DNA of 64,000 nt from Absidia repens. Taxonomy: Eukaryota; Mucoromycota; Mucoromycetes; Mucorales; Cunninghamellaceae. The position numbers were made by a program, and so were the translations under genes. Every line of letters begins with the position of its first letter. Positions within the stretch are counted from its first letter, which is position 1. The stretch is from the NCBI GenBank assembly GCA_002105175.1, contig MCGE01000011.1, positions 1,172,501 to 1,236,500 of the forward strand, written 5' to 3'. Below, piece by piece: positions 54,709 to 64,000 of the stretch. A model generated the notes under the pieces. It worked only from the letters and a program-made list of their open reading frames with translations. It was not told where the DNA came from and did no database searches.

Positions 54709-57231
54709 CTATAAATAATCTACTATAAAATGTCCTTCGCCATCTAGGACCAGTTTTCGATGATGATATTGTACAACGTTAGGATGATGGCTGACACTGA
54801 TGAGGGTGATGTTCATGTCCTTGGCTGTTTGATATAAATAGGATTCGGTATCACTGTCCATTGCACTTGTGGATTCATCAAGAACTATAATTAAAAACAG
54901 CGCATAACGAGTATCAATTTTAGTGGAAGTGCGTAAAAATTTGTATTTATTTTATATTTCTTTACCTGCAAATCTAGGTTTCCAATAAAAGAGTCGAGCG
55001 AATACAAGTCGCTGTTGTTCGCCAGGAGACAGTAACTTGTCCCATTCGCTTCCATAAGCTGTATCAAAAGAATCGATCATATTTTCAAGATGCGATAGAC
55101 GAACTTGCTGTAACAATAGCCTAACATCTTGATCAGTCACTAGTGGAGGAGATATATGATATTAGTATTTGTTATCGCCAAGTCACTTATTCTATAAACT
55201 TACTTCCAGCTGTTGTTGACAAACTTGGATAGGCAAGTTGGTCACGTAAAGATCCTTGGACTAAATATGGCATTTGAGGGAGGAAGATGAGGTCCTTTCC
55301 ATATTTCAATTTAGGTACTTGGATCCGACCTGCAAAAATAAAAATAAAACAGATGGTTTACTCAAAAGAGATGAATAAGAATGGGTGTGAATGATTTTAC
55401 CATTTGAGCATGACCAAAGTCCTGCTAAAGCACGCAAAAGCGATGATTTTCCTGAACCTAAATAATACAACCCCTCCCAGTTTTATTAGTCATTGATAAA
55501 TAAACATTTGCCAATCTCTTTCCCTATTTTATGTTCTTACCATTAGGTCCCATAAGCACAATATGTTGCCCGTCTTTGATTTCCAGGGAGAGATCAGTCA
55601 CAATATGTTTCCCTCGAGGTGACAAAAGAGATACTTTTTCAAAAACAATCCAGTCCCTGAAAAAAAAAAAAAGTTCGTTAATACTACTTTACTATGTCCA
55701 TCCATGCACCCGCATAAACTTACACTGGGTCCTGCTCTTGGTCGATCGATTCCATTCGCACTGAATCCAAATCATTGTCAATTTCGTCGATAGCTTCAAG
55801 CAGCTCACCAATACGTGCCACATAGCCAGCTAATACCGATATTTTGTCTGATTGATCAATGATAGTACTAAAGAGGAAGATCAGGTACATGGAGACAAAC
55901 GAGTTCTTGCTGATAATACCACTAAGTTCACCGGGATCCTTATCATCAAACACACCAGCGAAGACTGGAATGGCCACTATGAGGTAGCTTAAGATCGACC
56001 CAAAATAAGAAAAGGTTTGATTTGCCACTAAATGATAAAACAAAACAAAAAGAGGAGAAGAGTAAAGCTCAATAACGTGAGTGAAGAATCATTTTACCAA
56101 TATCTATTGATTTCTGTTTTGTGTAAGTACTTACATTGCAATGATAATTGTTTGTTCACAATAGACCGCTGATACCCAAGTAGTGTGTTCAGACTGGCCT
56201 TGGCACGTGTATTTTCTTCATATTCGCCTTTAGCGAACGCAATGGATTCGGCAAATTGACGGAGTCGTACATGCAAGAATCTACAAAAAAAAAAAAAAAA
56301 AAAAAAATAGTAATTTTTGCTGAGGGTACGGCAGGATAACTTACCTAAAATTACCTTCTTGGAGTTCCTTGTAAAACACCGCGCTAACAATAGGCTGAAT
56401 AAATCGACGACTGAGTAGGGAGCCAAGCAAAAAGTAAAGATAGATCAAGGAAGGACCCAAAAATCCAGCCACCGACCAACATTGCCAAGTATAGAGCACC
56501 ACCAAAAAAGGGCTAATGATCAGTTTTTCCAAGATGAGGCGTACCGTTTCAGCAAATTTGTCAATGTCTTGAGCTATACGTTGATCAGGGTTATCCACGT
56601 GGCTGTGTGCCAGAACGAGGGTATACATGATTTTGGGTTGGATGTACCGATTGTGCAGGTGATTGGTCAGCAATCGGCGTATCTTGAGGGCTAATAATCC
56701 ACCCGTGTAGACCACTAAAGCTTTGCCCTGATATTGTCGTTCAAAAAAAGATAAAAGAAAAATAATGGTTTAGTAAAGCATTTCATGACCCAGCCAGCAA
56801 CACCCTCACCCAGGGGCCACACATGCTCATCTACTCACAGCAGCTACGCCAAAGATAAGTAGGAGACAAGGAATCATAAAGGCAAGGAAGCCGCCCTGAT
56901 CTTTTGCTGATAAAAGAGTGTAAAACCGACTCGGAATCAATCCCACATAGTAAACAAGCCATTCCGTGCCACAAGCAAGTCCAAGAAAAATAATATATAG
57001 CCAAAACACACTGCTCTGGCGAGCTTCCTTCGACATTGTGTAAAATGGCGTACCTGGTGTTGAGCGGAATAAGAGACGTAAAAGACGATGGAAACGTTGC
57101 AGAAAAAGTTTGTCGAAGCGGTAAGTCTTGCCGTTGGAAGAAGTTGAGTCTGGGTTATGAGCAGAGACGACATCATTAGAATCCGGTACCACATCGAGAG
57201 AGGAAAAGGACCCAGATCTCATTAATCGCAT
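54709..57231 (-). CDS. ABC half-transporter, subfamily D (ABCD4-like)
   Basis: Nine exons, minus strand: 57231-56839, 56727-56345, 56280-56135, 56027-55724, 55656-55541, 55457-55401, 55329-55204, 55139-54966 and 54884-54709; 624 residues. Transmembrane half: SSVFWLYIIFLGLACGTEWL, FLAFMIPCLLLIFGVAA, SPFLVVLYTWQCWSVAGFLG, with the ABCD loop NPDQRIAQDIDKFAE. Nucleotide-binding half: Walker A GPNGSGKSSLLRALAGLW, Q-loop IFLPQMPYLVQGSLRDQLAY, signature LLSPGEQQRLVFARLFYWKP, Walker B RFAVLDESTSAMDSDTE and H-loop ISVSHH. The absence of a long N-terminal peroxisomal targeting segment and the WDKLLSPGE motif resemble ABCD4 (lysosomal cobalamin export in animals) more than Pxa1/Pxa2. Peroxisomal function cannot be excluded. 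Confidence 0.88.
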
Positions 57232-57452
57232 ATTGTGTAATCAACGAGAGGACTAGAGGAAAAGAGAAGAGGTACAATATCGGAGATTTATTTTTCATTC
57301 TTTGGCATACATATGAGTCACAAGATTTAGGTCAGAGCGCACAGACAATTTTTTTTTATTTGAACAGATAAAAAAAAAAAAAAAAAAAAACCCTCTAATA
57401 GAACTAACGAATATAGCTATAATCTAAGTACACTATATTAAGATGTCCTATT

Positions 57453-59869
57453 TCAATTTTGAATCAGTGAGGCCGCTTCACGTCTAAAAACAAAGCAGAA
57501 GAAGGAAATCAGTGAGTGCTTTGTTCATATGGACAAGAGACAGTTTTCGATTTTCACTACCTTTTGATTGCAGAAATATAAACATGCACATCAGAATCCC
57601 TGCTGCACTTCTTGGCCTGAATTTCCTTGTAAAATGATTTGATGGCATCCGAAACGTCTACCACTGTATTTCCTTTCTTGTGATCTGTTGTAGGAAGACT
57701 AGTTAGTGAATCATTTCATTCATTTCCGCCTCCGCCGTCCACACACCAAGAATCTTACAATCATCGAAATCCAATCCAATAAGAAAGCACCGCCTATAGA
57801 GAGTGCCAGGTAAAAGAGAACCGTGAGTATCTGAGTCATTTACTTGTAGACCATTTTTCAGTCGCTCTTTTTCGTATCTGGTGCGATAAGATACAATGTC
57901 GGTGTAAGATTTGGTCAATGGGCGCGCTAACTTGACTTCTCGCACGACTTCCAAGAGTCCGACCAATCGTGGTAAGTAAGTCGGCATCCTCCTTGACCTA
58001 AAAAAAAAAAAAAAAAAGATTTCGGTTAATATACAGACGCCCATCGACACACACTTCTATATAGACATACAAACATAGACACATATACATAATTATCTAC
58101 GTATAACAAAACCCATCTTGTAACTTTTTCTTACCATATTTCATGACTTCCGATTGTTTGACAACTAACAGTGACTTTAATAAAATGTTTGTATGCCTTG
58201 ACAATATGAAGTGGCTTGAATAACTTGTCCATAATGGTTTGTGTCGTGTCAGTGATTTCAGATTGTAGAATATTATGTGCTCTTTGCATTTCGTTCGTCA
58301 AGACAGAGAGCGTTGACTGGGTCACGAATGGAGCAGCACTGGTGACGGGGTCGCATGGAGTAGCAATAGGTAGCAAGGAACTCTTCAAGCAATCCTATAC
58401 AATATAAATGGAATATGAGCCATCAACATTCCCTCGCCATTCCCCCGCCCTAGTCCTTATATATACTTACCATATCATTACTGGTGTTGGTGTCATTAGT
58501 TGTTTGGGATGTAATTGTAAGCATATGTTTGTTAACAATGACGGCATTGGGCCACGACCAGGTGGACCACGTGCGGAAGAAAAGTTTCAATAATGATATA
58601 CATGATATTTTTTGATCGTCGGAGAAAAGTGGTGTTGCTCTTGTCGGTGTGGGTGTAATTGATGACGTTGATGCAGTAGGAGAAATGGATGTAGGTGATG
58701 TAGATGGAGTTGTCGGAGACGGTGATGATTTATCATGGGAAGAATGAGATTGCCGAGTTGATGGTATCTGTGTGTGGTATTTCAATGAGGCATTCCTTTT
58801 TGTTGTTGCTGGTGCTGCTGCTGCTGAAAATGATGATGATGATGATGATGACGATGATGATGATTGAGCTTGTTGGATAAAATACACCTTTAGTAATAAC
58901 AAAGTCCATGAGCCACCGTTCAGATAGCCCATTGGTTTTCCATAAAGATAACGCTTATTTGCCCAATACTTTATAGATTGTAAAGCAAGGCGGAAAGCTG
59001 GTAGGTCATGGGGGTGAATATGTGTCAAGATAAATTGCCCTACACGTGGTCCTAGACATATATAAAAGCAAGAAGAGAATAGTGTTAAAAACACCATACC
59101 CAATATAATATGACTTGACTATTCCTGTAATCTTACCATCGGTGCTAGCAAGACAAGATCCTTCTAATCCACGTATGTGCGAATCATCCAAAAGATCAAT
59201 ACCAGCAGGGACAGATGTCATGTGTAAGCGGACAAAGGAAATGTCAATCTAATAATATACGGACAAATAAATAAATACCAGTAAAGCCTATTTTTTTTTT
59301 TTACGAATCTTACCGGTATGGAATCAATGACGCATTTGATTATTGGTACATTTGCCCGTGGGATACACTAGGAGGCGGATGATCATGTATCGTTAGACGT
59401 CAAGTTCAATATTCTTCCACACACACACGAACATTTTTGTTATGAGTATATACATTACCTCCACTTCACGAATGATTGGTTGGTTTTTTAAGAGTTTGGT
59501 AAAGAAAGTACTAAAGTCGCGTCGTCTAACGGAATGGGGAGCCAACAAAACCACATCAATGTCACCGTCATATAAATGTCCACCAAGAGCAAAGGAGCCA
59601 AAAGGTAACAATTGGCATTCGAAGTCAGAGGGTTTGGTGTTGTTTTCCTTAACAGATAACCGGACAAAAGATGGAATTAAAGAGCGAAGTATTGTCAATA
59701 TATCGTCACTATGAAATAATATGATTAGTGAACATTCGGTACAAATTGAGTCAATCATTCTCGATATTGTTTTGTGTTTTCCTTGTTACCGTTTTTTTGC
59801 TTCGCTTTGTCCCTCTATAATTCCGCGGTGTAATAGGTAGTTTCTCCACTCCAAATCAATAGAGGACAT
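57453..59869 (-). CDS. divergent poly(A) polymerase paralogue, one-base frameshift
   Basis: Nine exons, minus strand: 59869-59790, 59708-59459, 59367-59314, 59246-59137, 59051-58471, 58394-58135, 57997-57759, 57684-57561 and 57483-57453; about 575 residues. Nucleotidyltransferase core: LPFGSFALGGHLYDGDIDVV (G-S and D-x-D), third Asp in DSIPIDISFVRL, then IRGLEGSCLASTDG, FRLALQSIKYWANKRYLYGK and MGYLNGGSWTLLLLKVYFIQ. The central domain is split by a Ser/Thr/Pro-rich insertion (~75 residues), then LLKLFFRTWSTWSWPNAVIV, LLPIATPCDPVTSAAPFVTQ and a weak RNA-binding C-domain. The order matches nuclear poly(A) polymerase Pap1, but identity is low and the usual C-tail is missing. At about 59218-59226 exon 4 has one base too many (FVRL to MTSVPAG shift); removing one restores phase across all nine exons. 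Confidence 0.82.
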
Positions 59870-60146
59870 GGTTTTCTTGTGTGATTTACTTGATTTAGTT
59901 TGGCATGTATCAATACGTGTAAAGGAAAAAGAAAAAAAAAGGGGGGGGGACGGGAAAAGGTGACAAGGCGGTATAAATTGCAAACGCCGCTGACATAAAG
60001 TGACTACGACTTACTGAGATAGAAACCCACTTAAAGAAAAAAATTGATGTAACTGAGTGAACAGTGTCAATATATATAATATATAGATAAACGAAGGGTG
60101 TATTATTTATATTGAAACAAAAAAGGATCATACCTATACATCAACC

Positions 60147-60293
60147 ATGGCAACAATTTTTCCATTGGAAGCATTTAAACTACTCTGTCCGGCAAAAGGC
60201 GTGACGGAGATAGGGAAAATTGACAACTTTAATGAGGAAGAAATACCAAAAGTGGGATATGCTGGCACAGAAGATCATGATGAAGATATATGA
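60147..60293 (+). CDS. small hypothetical ORF, 48 aa
   Basis: ATG 60147 in the context ATCAACCATGG to TGA 60291-60293: starts MATIFPLEAFKLLCPAKG and ends with an acidic EDHDEDI. Good start context and divergence from the poly(A) polymerase paralogue (277 bp) make it plausible. No family recognised; it could also be exon 1 of a longer gene or chance. Confidence 0.35.
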   Translation: MATIFPLEAFKLLCPAKGVTEIGKIDNFNEEEIPKVGYAGTEDHDEDI

Positions 60294-60739
60294 AAAAATA
60301 CTAGACGAGCCGTCGGTGTAGAAAGTCTAGGTCAGTATCCTTGAGCAGCAGGTCCGCAGCTGCCCATACTATCCACAAGCGACATAATTATTTTTCTTTT
60401 GGCAGCAAACACGTTTCCTTTCACATTGTTTTCATGCATGCTGTGATCTAAGGGTGATCATGCAATATCAATATCTATATATACAGTAATGATGGTGAGA
60501 GGCCCAAGCCAATAATGAAAATATCAAGCGACAGCCACGCACTACGGGAAGATAAATATACGGAAGTATTGTAATCCAGTCATATGATACGATATATACT
60601 GTACAGTAGGGACCACACAATAACGTTATCAACGCGTTATTATTGTCGTTATTATTGGAAACATAGTTATTATTATATTTACATGCATGCTATATCTATC
60701 AAGACACCGGCTTTCTGTTTTGTATTTTCATTCTGGAAA

Positions 60740-60810
60740 TAAATCAAACTCCAGTTCAGCTACAGAAAGCATTTCAAGTCCCGCCCACGTGAATATTTAT
60801 TTGCCCCAAA
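60740..60810 (+). repeat. R1 promoter-like module, isolated copy
   Basis: AAATAAATCAAACTCCAGTT, CAGCTACAGAAAGCATTTCA and AGTCCCGCCCACGTGAATAT then TTTATTTGCCCC match the 5' part of R1 copies A and C, but the R1 body does not follow. The module may be an independently used promoter. Confidence 0.55.
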
Positions 60811-61165
60811 ACAACTCTTATCCCAACCACTACCCTGCTCGCCGCTACGGCGGGATACAAAGTTCTACGATCTTTTCACTCTTTTCATTCCTTGCTTTCA
60901 TTTCACAATTTCCTTAATTTTTGTACGGCCAACATTGACTTCATCAAATGGGGAGTATTTCCTCGACCACACTCTCACTTGAACATTCATTGCAAGACGC
61001 TCACCTCATTACAAAACGTGACTTTCATCTCCGACACCATCTCCACAACCACGCCCATAATGGTTCCTTTTATTTTTATTTTTCTTTTTTTGGTTCTTGT
61101 CCCATTTTCCAATTTTCTTTTTCTCCATTTTTTTTTTTTTTCAATGCACTAATGGACGACATTTT
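60811..61165. other. transcribed-looking leader before the tandem unit
   Basis: C/T-rich. Open frames (for example 60948-61238) have no family motif. A T-rich tract at 61120-61141 precedes an ATG at 61152 (context TGCACTAATGG). Confidence 0.35.
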
Positions 61166-61530
61166 ATTTGACGGTGTTAGTGTTACTGTGTCTGACTTTT
61201 TTGCTACCTGGCTCCCTCCCCCGGTGTTATTTTATTGAACAAGATCCTACACCTTTTTGAATGTAAGACACGATACGAATAGAGAACGGCGACTTTGTTG
61301 AAAAGCTGAGTGTTCCTGACTGTGTATCCTTCTTTCTTTTTCTAGATTGACGGCGGTGTTACTGTGTCTGACTTTTTGCTACTTGGCTCACAGGCGCTTT
61401 TTAATCAACAAGATCCTACACCTTTTGGAATGTAAGACACAATACGATACGAACATGTTGAAAGTGGAGCGTACTGATTGTGTATCCTTCTTTCTTTTTC
61501 TAGATTGACGGCGGTATTATATACGGCGTT
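61166..61530 (+). repeat. tandem duplication of an exon-intron unit
   Basis: Unit 1 (~61166-61345), unit 2 (61346-61503) and a partial unit 3 (from 61504) share the start ATTGACGGCGGTGTTACTGT (unit 1: TTTGACGGTGTTAG..), the middle CAACAAGATCCTACACCTTT, a donor-like GTAAGACAC.ATACGA (61263, 61432) and an acceptor-like TCCTTCTTTCTTTTTCTAG (ends 61345, 61503). Each unit thus looks like an exon of about 85-95 nt plus an intron of about 70-80 nt. No protein family recognised. Confidence 0.75.
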
Positions 61531-62440
61531 CTATATTCAGCATCGTTTGTAAGTTTTGCGAATGTGGAAGTAGTGGATGACAAGCTATGCGTGGGTAGAA
61601 TACAGATTAGAAGTAAACGATATCGATTATGTGACGACCAACTATATTCATGATTTTTTTTTTATCATGTTAGTATGTATGATATTGGTATTTGGACTTA
61701 CGTCATTGCACTAACATGTTAAACTGGGGAACTCTTCGTAGTCTGAGGACGCAAATTCGATGGTCCATTCGTATCGTCGTTATGCGTTGCCGGGGTATAT
61801 TTTTACTTATTCGAATGAAAGATAAATACGTCAAGTATGGTGATTAGATATACAATGCCCCATAGATTAAACTTTAGTTTATACATTAGTGTAGTGATAT
61901 ATAAATAAAGGAATACTCTACAATTACAACATCTGCGGCGTCTGAATATGAACTATACATTTTGTTTTTGTGTGATGCGGATGTGGTTGTGGGAATAGCA
62001 TTAAATGAATTCGGCTGATTCCAATGAAGCTGGCTGAAATATAAAATTTGATTTGGTGCCAACATATTGGGATATGCATGGAAAGGAGATTAAAAGCATC
62101 TTTTGCTATACTGTACCGTATAGAATCAGAGTGCAGAACTGTAGTGGTTTATGTAATAAGGGTGAACAAAAAATGAATAACTATTTAATCAACGGTATGG
62201 TATCGGGTGGTTACAGAAAAAGGGTCGTCTGTTGATGTTTGCCACTACTGTATTGTCTATTTATAGGGCTGGTGGAAGACTCAGAAGATCATGCCTCCTC
62301 CTTTTTTGGAAAGAAAGGGGGGGATATTATTGAAAATACAACGCGGGAAAAAATAGATTGTTTGCCTTTTTGTTCTCTTCGTCTCTCTTTCCAGTTGATA
62401 TCCTTTTTTTATTATTATTTCCTCTTCTCTCAAATAAATT
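61531..62440. other. spacer
   Basis: No gene seen. CT-rich tract at 62370-62435 leads into the EF-hand gene. A GGAAAGAAAGGGGGGG stretch lies at about 62307. Confidence 0.4.
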
Positions 62441-63209
62441 ATGGTAAACAAGACACACAGATGATGGTAGCAATGATAAATGATTTACAGTTTAGCTTTG
62501 TTAGACTGGCAGTACGATGACTGATGCCGAAGTTGCCCAACTTCGGGAATGCTATGACTCTTATACTCATGGTCACGGCATGAATGCGTCCACGTTGGCA
62601 GAGATTTATCGAAAAGCAAAAGTGCAGGTTACTCAAGAAGAGCTGAATCGTCAGGTATGGCAATGAAAAAGCTTTGCACCATGATAACCGTTATCTTTTT
62701 AGATTGCCGCCGCAAGTTCAAAAGGAAATGGAAAATTGGACTTTGATGACTTTCTAACCATAATGACTCGAGTAAGTAACGAATGATATTTATTATGAAG
62801 TAGTTTCAAATGGCTTACCTATTTGCGAGTTTGTCATAGCAACGTGAAGCAAATCCTGAAGAAGGTGCATCGAAAGTCTTTGCTTTGCTTGATACTGATA
62901 ATGATGGATTGATTACCTCTCAAGATCTGGAAAGGGCCATTGTTGAATTCGGTAAAAATCGAAAAAAATCAAAATAACGCACATTCTTGCACTAAGACTG
63001 CACTAAGAAAACGCTCTCAATTATTAGGTGAAACTGTAACACCGGATGAATTAAAGGAAATGGTCTTGTCAGCTGATGTAGATGGAGATGGAATGATTAA
63101 TTATGAAGAATTCCTCAAAGTCATGGTAATAAAAAAAAGGGGTGTGAGTTGATTTATGCACTAACATGGTTTTTAGACTCCGTCCAGGGTTAATGGTCAA
63201 GCTATTTAG
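62441..63209 (+). CDS. calmodulin-like EF-hand protein
   Basis: Safe exons: 62517-62654, 62703-62771, 62840-62951, 63028-63125 and 63177-63209 (149 residues, exactly calmodulin length). A first exon consisting only of ATG (62441-62443) spliced to 62505 is also in frame (adding MTGST), removes several upstream ATGs, and would resemble the intron-after-ATG layout known for fungal calmodulin genes; I include it in the span. The N-lobe is degenerate: loop 1 [14 protein letters not shown] and loop 2 [14 protein letters not shown] lack acidic ligands at positions 1 and 3. The C-lobe loops [12 protein letters not shown] and [12 protein letters not shown] are intact. It should bind about two Ca2+ and act as a calmodulin or light-chain-like sensor. 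The partner is unknown. The last intron has a CACTAAC branch site. Confidence 0.85.
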
Positions 63210-64000
63210 TTATCTCTTCTCCTTTTTTTTATTTTTACTATTATTGATATAAATATGCATAAATGTATTTTTTATTTTACCTTTATGGACATGTGCTTTT
63301 TGTTTTGTTTTACAAATTCACAAAATAAAACTTCTCAATACAGTATGAACTTATTCATTGCATTCATGAAGTTTTTATGGTTTTAACGAATTGAGTTGAA
63401 CCTCTACGTTGGATAAATCAAGAGAGTCCGCCTACCCAAAAAAAAAAAAAAAAAAAAAAAAGATCTCCCAGGAAATGATAAAGATTTTTTTTATAAGACA
63501 ACAAAGCTCTTCATCATGCAATATAATGATATGTAAGATGAAAAGAAACGAAGTACAATGGTTTGTTTGTTTGTTTTATAAATAAAAAAGGTTTCTTATA
63601 TTAAAAATTCGTCGATGTTACGTCGTGAGGAAATGCAACACCAAAATGTTTATGTCGTTAAACAAATACCTTTCAGTGCTGCTTATTTTTTTTTTTCATG
63701 CACACCAAGGCCATTTTTAAACAGATTCAGGAAATTTATCCAACCAATATTTCTTTGAAGAGCAGTGTAGCTACTTTACAATATAGTACAGTATTGCAGA
63801 TAGAGCGTGGAGCACCACGGTATGTTGAAGTCGGTTCTAACACTTTATTTTTGCCTACTACAGGCACTGTACTGTACATCATTTTGCGTATGCTCATTTC
63901 GCAAGGCAAACTAAATGTATGAGAGACGTTGTAAAGCTAAAAAGACACGACGTATTTATTCAGGTGTAGATATTTCAAACTAAAATTAAACTGGTCTAAT
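63210..64000. other. right-hand end of window
   Basis: 3' flank of the EF-hand gene, an A run (about 63438-63461) and a 225-nt open frame at 63698-63922 (+) beginning MHTKAIFKQIQEIYPTNISL with no recognised family. That frame could be a small gene or exon but has no independent support. Confidence 0.4.

Noticed and set aside
1..64000. CRISPR arrays, bacterial operons or phage genes
   Set aside because: No regularly spaced direct repeats; gene structure and content are eukaryotic throughout.

Overview
This window is fungal nuclear DNA. Coding regions are split by many short introns (about 50-130 bp, GT..AG), spacers are AT-rich with long A or T runs, and the recognisable proteins are conserved eukaryotic housekeeping proteins. 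The combination of TMEM164-like, ABCD4-like, JHD1-type (PHD+JmjC) and Ppn1-type genes with this compact intron style suggests an early-diverging fungus, probably Mucoromycota/Mucorales. That placement is inference from gene content; no rRNA or other phylogenetic marker is present. No tRNA, rRNA or CRISPR array was seen.

Layout, left to right. 0-11.5 kb: 3' end of a Qa-SNARE (+), ribosomal stalk protein P1 (-), a peroxisomal 2-hydroxyacyl-CoA lyase (+), a short-chain dehydrogenase relic (-), two adjacent ESCRT-III genes (VPS24-like then DID2-like, +), a TMEM164-like membrane acyltransferase (+) and a low-complexity protein of unknown function (+). 12-19 kb: RPF1 (-), then a 2.9 kb DNA transposon with perfect terminal inverted repeats, TA target-site duplications and an uninterrupted 736-residue DDE transposase. 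19.6-31.9 kb: endopolyphosphatase (+), MUS81 (+), an unrecognised gene with an in-frame TGA (-), cytochrome c oxidase subunit 5a/IV (-), ZPR1 (-) and an Alb1-like ribosome-biogenesis factor (+). 34-46.6 kb: TSR4/PDCD2 (-), cystathionine gamma-lyase (+), a GNAT acetyltransferase (-), a JHD1/KDM2-type histone demethylase (-) and an acyl-CoA dehydrogenase (+). 49.7-64 kb: CBF5 (-), an LEA2-type membrane protein (+), an ABCD4-like ABC half-transporter (-), a divergent poly(A) polymerase paralogue (-), a tandemly duplicated exon-intron unit and a calmodulin-like EF-hand protein (+).

Themes: four genes serve ribosome assembly (RPF1, Alb1-like, TSR4, CBF5). Two lipid-oxidation enzymes (hydroxyacyl-CoA lyase and acyl-CoA dehydrogenase) both end in the peroxisomal signal -AKI. 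The two ESCRT-III subunits lie 244 bp apart. The spacers carry at least eight copies, in both orientations, of one non-coding dispersed repeat family of about 0.4-0.85 kb with promoter-like and poly(A)-signal-like blocks. This repeat family and the transposon are the most novel material here.

Sequence-quality caveat: three otherwise well-conserved genes (the lyase, RPF1 and the poly(A) polymerase paralogue) each need exactly one single-base indel to read through. I treat these as probable assembly indels, mostly in homopolymers, rather than real gene loss. All exon boundaries were read by eye from splice signals and frame continuity.
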